Of a stretch of DNA of 59,602 nt, positions 58,011 to 59,602 are shown piece after piece. Origin of the DNA: Chlorobiaceae bacterium (GTDB lineage Bacteria; Bacteroidota; Chlorobiia; Chlorobiales; Chlorobiaceae); assembly GCA_016931495.1 (NCBI GenBank), contig JAFGER010000001.1, positions 1-59,602 of the forward strand, written 5' to 3'. The notes below the pieces were generated by a model. It did no database searches. It had not been told where the DNA came from and saw only the letters and a program-made list of their open reading frames with translations. Every line of letters starts with the position of its first letter. The first letter of the stretch is position 1. The translations under genes were made by a program, and so were the position numbers.

Positions 58011-58946
58011 ATGAATGAAACGCTTGCCGGAGTGGTGACGCGAGTCACCGGCGCATCATATATCGTTGAGACCGGTGATGGCCTGAAGGTCAGGTGCAGA
58101 ACCGTGCCCGGCACCGTCAGCGAAAACGAGGGATCGAACCTCGTGGCGGTCGGCGACCGGGTCGAGTTCAGGCCAAAAGCATCGGAGACCGATATGGCCG
58201 AAGGGGTGATCACCCGTGTCGGACGGCGGCGCAGCGTGCTGGAGCGGCGGCGGGAGGTGCGGCGGAACCGGAGCAAGGAGAAGGAGCAGGTGATCGCGGC
58301 GAACATCGATCAGCTCGTGCTCATCACCTCGTTCGACGATCCTCCGTTCAACAGCAGGCTCGTCGATCGCTATCTCGTTTTCGCCGAATCTGAAAAGTTG
58401 CCGCTGCTGATCGTGGTCAACAAGATCGATCTCGACGAAGAGGGGATGGTCGAGGATGATCTCGAAATTTATCGAAATCTCGACTGCAATATCTGCCTCG
58501 TCAGCGCCGAGGATGGCCGGGGAATCGAGGAGCTGCGCGAGCTTTTGCGCGACCGTTTGTCGGCCTTCAGCGGTCACTCCGGCGTGGGCAAATCGACGCT
58601 CATCAATCTGCTGGTCGGGCGCGAGGAGCTGCGAACCGCCGAGACGAGCGGCAAGACTGGCAAGGGGGTGCACACCACCACCAGCTCGGCGATGTTTCAG
58701 CTGCCGGGCGGCGGTTACGTGATCGACACGCCGGGCATCCGCGAGTTCAACCTCTCCGGCATCACGAAAGAGAATCTGCGATTTTACTACACGGAGTTCC
58801 TGCGCTATATGCCGGAGTGTGCGTTTTCATCCTGCACCCACACGGTCGAACCGGGATGCGCCGTGATCGCGGCGGTCGAGGCCGGCCTCATCGCCCCGGA
58901 ACGCTACGAGAGCTACCTGGCGCTGCTCGATTCGCTTGATGAGTGA
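58011..58946 (+). CDS. rsgA: ribosome small-subunit biogenesis GTPase RsgA
   Basis: The 311-residue circularly permuted GTPase matures the 30S subunit. It has an N-terminal OB fold (ETLAGVVTRVTGASYIVETG), the G4 motif VVNKIDLDEE, then G1 FSGHSGVGKSTLINLL near residue 187, G3 VIDTPGIREF, and a C-terminal zinc site ECAFSSCTHTVEPGCAV. The order G4-G1-G3 is diagnostic. Confidence 0.96.
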   Translation: MNETLAGVVTRVTGASYIVETGDGLKVRCRTVPGTVSENEGSNLVAVGDRVEFRPKASETDMAEGVITRVGRRRSVLERRREVRRNRSKEKEQVIAANIDQLVLITSFDDPPFNSRLVDRYLVFAESEKLPLLIVVNKIDLDEEGMVEDDLEIYRNLDCNICLVSAEDGRGIEELRELLRDRLSAFSGHSGVGKSTLINLLVGREELRTAETSGKTGKGVHTTTSSAMFQLPGGGYVIDTPGIREFNLSGITKENLRFYYTEFLRYMPECAFSSCTHTVEPGCAVIAAVEAGLIAPERYESYLALLDSLDE

Positions 58947-59041
58947 ATGCGGCGTTGTCGTGGTAATTTGGACGGATCCTACAGATTGGGTGGATGGCGT
59001 GCGCCCGCGTATGCCGATATGGTTAGGATGCGCCCGCGACA

Positions 59042-59067
59042 GGGCAACCGCGAGGGTTGCCCCTACA
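59042..59067. repeat. GGGCRACC palindrome copy
   Basis: AGGGCAACCGCGAGGGTTGC followed by CCCTAC matches the copies near 46.2 and 56.9 kb. Just before it, near 58993, is GGCGTGCGCCCG, which recurs inverted near 38.9 and 57.0 kb. The 58947-59192 gap holds no gene. Confidence 0.6.
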
Positions 59068-59192
59068 AGAACAGGGGACTGACGAGTTTACCGAAGTGAA
59101 AAAAAACGATTCCGATTCTGATGGCGTGAGAGCGTGTTATCTATCAACATAACATCATTCATAATCCGAACACCCATAAAGAACTCACAGAT

Positions 59193-59602
59193 ATGATTGT
59201 TACCATCAATCCCGCTACCGGCGAAAACCTCGCCGAATATCCGGTGATGATTGCCGGGGAAATCGATGCCGTGCTTCGTCAGGCCGACGCCGATGCGCGC
59301 CACTGGCGCTCGACCAGCTTCGCGGAGCGCCGCGCCTGTATGAAGCGGCTGGCTGAGCTGCTTCGCACGGAGGCCGCCGAACACGGGCGGCTCATCACGC
59401 TCGAAATGGGCAAGCCGCTCTCGCAGGCGGTGGCCGAGGTGAACAAGTGCGCCTGGGTGTGCGACTACTTCGCCGACAACGCCGAACAGTTCCTTCAGCC
59501 AGAAGAGAGTGCGATCGACGGCGCGAAGGGTATCGTGGCTTTCGAGCCGCTTGGCGTGATTCTCGGCGTGATGCCGTGGAACTTCCCATACTGGCAGGTG
59601 CT
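59193..59602 (+). CDS. NAD(P)-dependent succinate-semialdehyde dehydrogenase-like protein (partial)
   Basis: The first 136 residues of an aldehyde dehydrogenase are visible, cut by the window end. It opens MIVTINPATGENLAEYPVMI and continues with RRACMKRLAELLRTEAAEHG, LITLEMGKPLSQAVAEVNKC, WVCDYFADNAEQFL and GVILGVMPWNFPYWQV, the conserved PWNFPYWQ. The pattern fits the GabD/SSADH branch that oxidises succinate semialdehyde to succinate, but the catalytic Cys lies beyond the window so substrate is inferred. Confidence 0.85.
   Translation, partial: MIVTINPATGENLAEYPVMIAGEIDAVLRQADADARHWRSTSFAERRACMKRLAELLRTEAAEHGRLITLEMGKPLSQAVAEVNKCAWVCDYFADNAEQFLQPEESAIDGAKGIVAFEPLGVILGVMPWNFPYWQV

Overview
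The window is a chromosomal piece of a green sulfur bacterium (Chlorobiaceae, most like Chlorobaculum). The best evidence is a chlorophyllide reductase subunit gene (bchY), a full set of menaquinone genes (menF, D, H, B, C, E), Chlorobi-type gene neighbourhoods, and host genes that look clearly GC-rich. The genus assignment is my inference from family resemblance; no database was searched.

Layout. 1-1.1 kb: a cluster of REP-type palindromes around a RAYT (Y1) transposase gene. 1.1-9.6 kb: 6-phosphogluconolactonase and transketolase on the minus strand, then a plus-strand run of envelope genes (DUF2278 protein, SIMPL protein, membrane protein, two L,D-transpeptidases, SRPBCC protein). 9.6-12.1 kb: an AT-rich island with a GIY-YIG-type protein and a zinc-ribbon membrane protein, then a DUF2283 protein and more REPs. 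12.1-22 kb: metH, an esterase, mnmA, a small membrane protein with a CAAX-type protease, a DUF433/DUF5615 toxin-antitoxin pair, mgtE and a 3-methyladenine glycosylase. 22-25 kb: parA-parB-dapB and a membrane protein.

25-43 kb is a menaquinone locus on the minus strand, in the transcription order TPR lipoprotein, menF, menD, (rhodanese), then menH, then menB-menC-menE. It is broken twice by defence-type cargo. A type I restriction-modification operon (hsdR, DUF559 nuclease, hsdS, hsdM) sits before menH, and a ribbon-helix-helix/ParE pair lies on the opposite strand between menH and menB.

43-59.6 kb: tRNA-Asp, citrate synthase, gatC, a DUF167 gene, dtd (with an apparent 2-nt frameshift at its start), kdsB, a TSUP transporter, xseA, an HU/SPOR protein overlapping bchY, vapBC, a NYN/cold-shock fusion protein, an IS3-family remnant, frr, rpmE, recG, a PAP2 phosphatase, rsgA, and the start of a succinate-semialdehyde dehydrogenase-like gene cut by the window end.

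The most striking signal occurs twice. At bchY the last 20 codons recur just past the vapBC pair (60 bp, differences only at synonymous positions). At hsdR the last 12 codons recur just past the DUF559/palindrome block (36 bp, 31 identical). In both cases a small nuclease-type cassette is bracketed by an intact gene 3' end and a second, diverged copy of it. REP-type repeats also abut or supply the stop codons of mnmA and menF. Gene 3' ends therefore look like the preferred landing sites for small cassettes and repeats in this genome.
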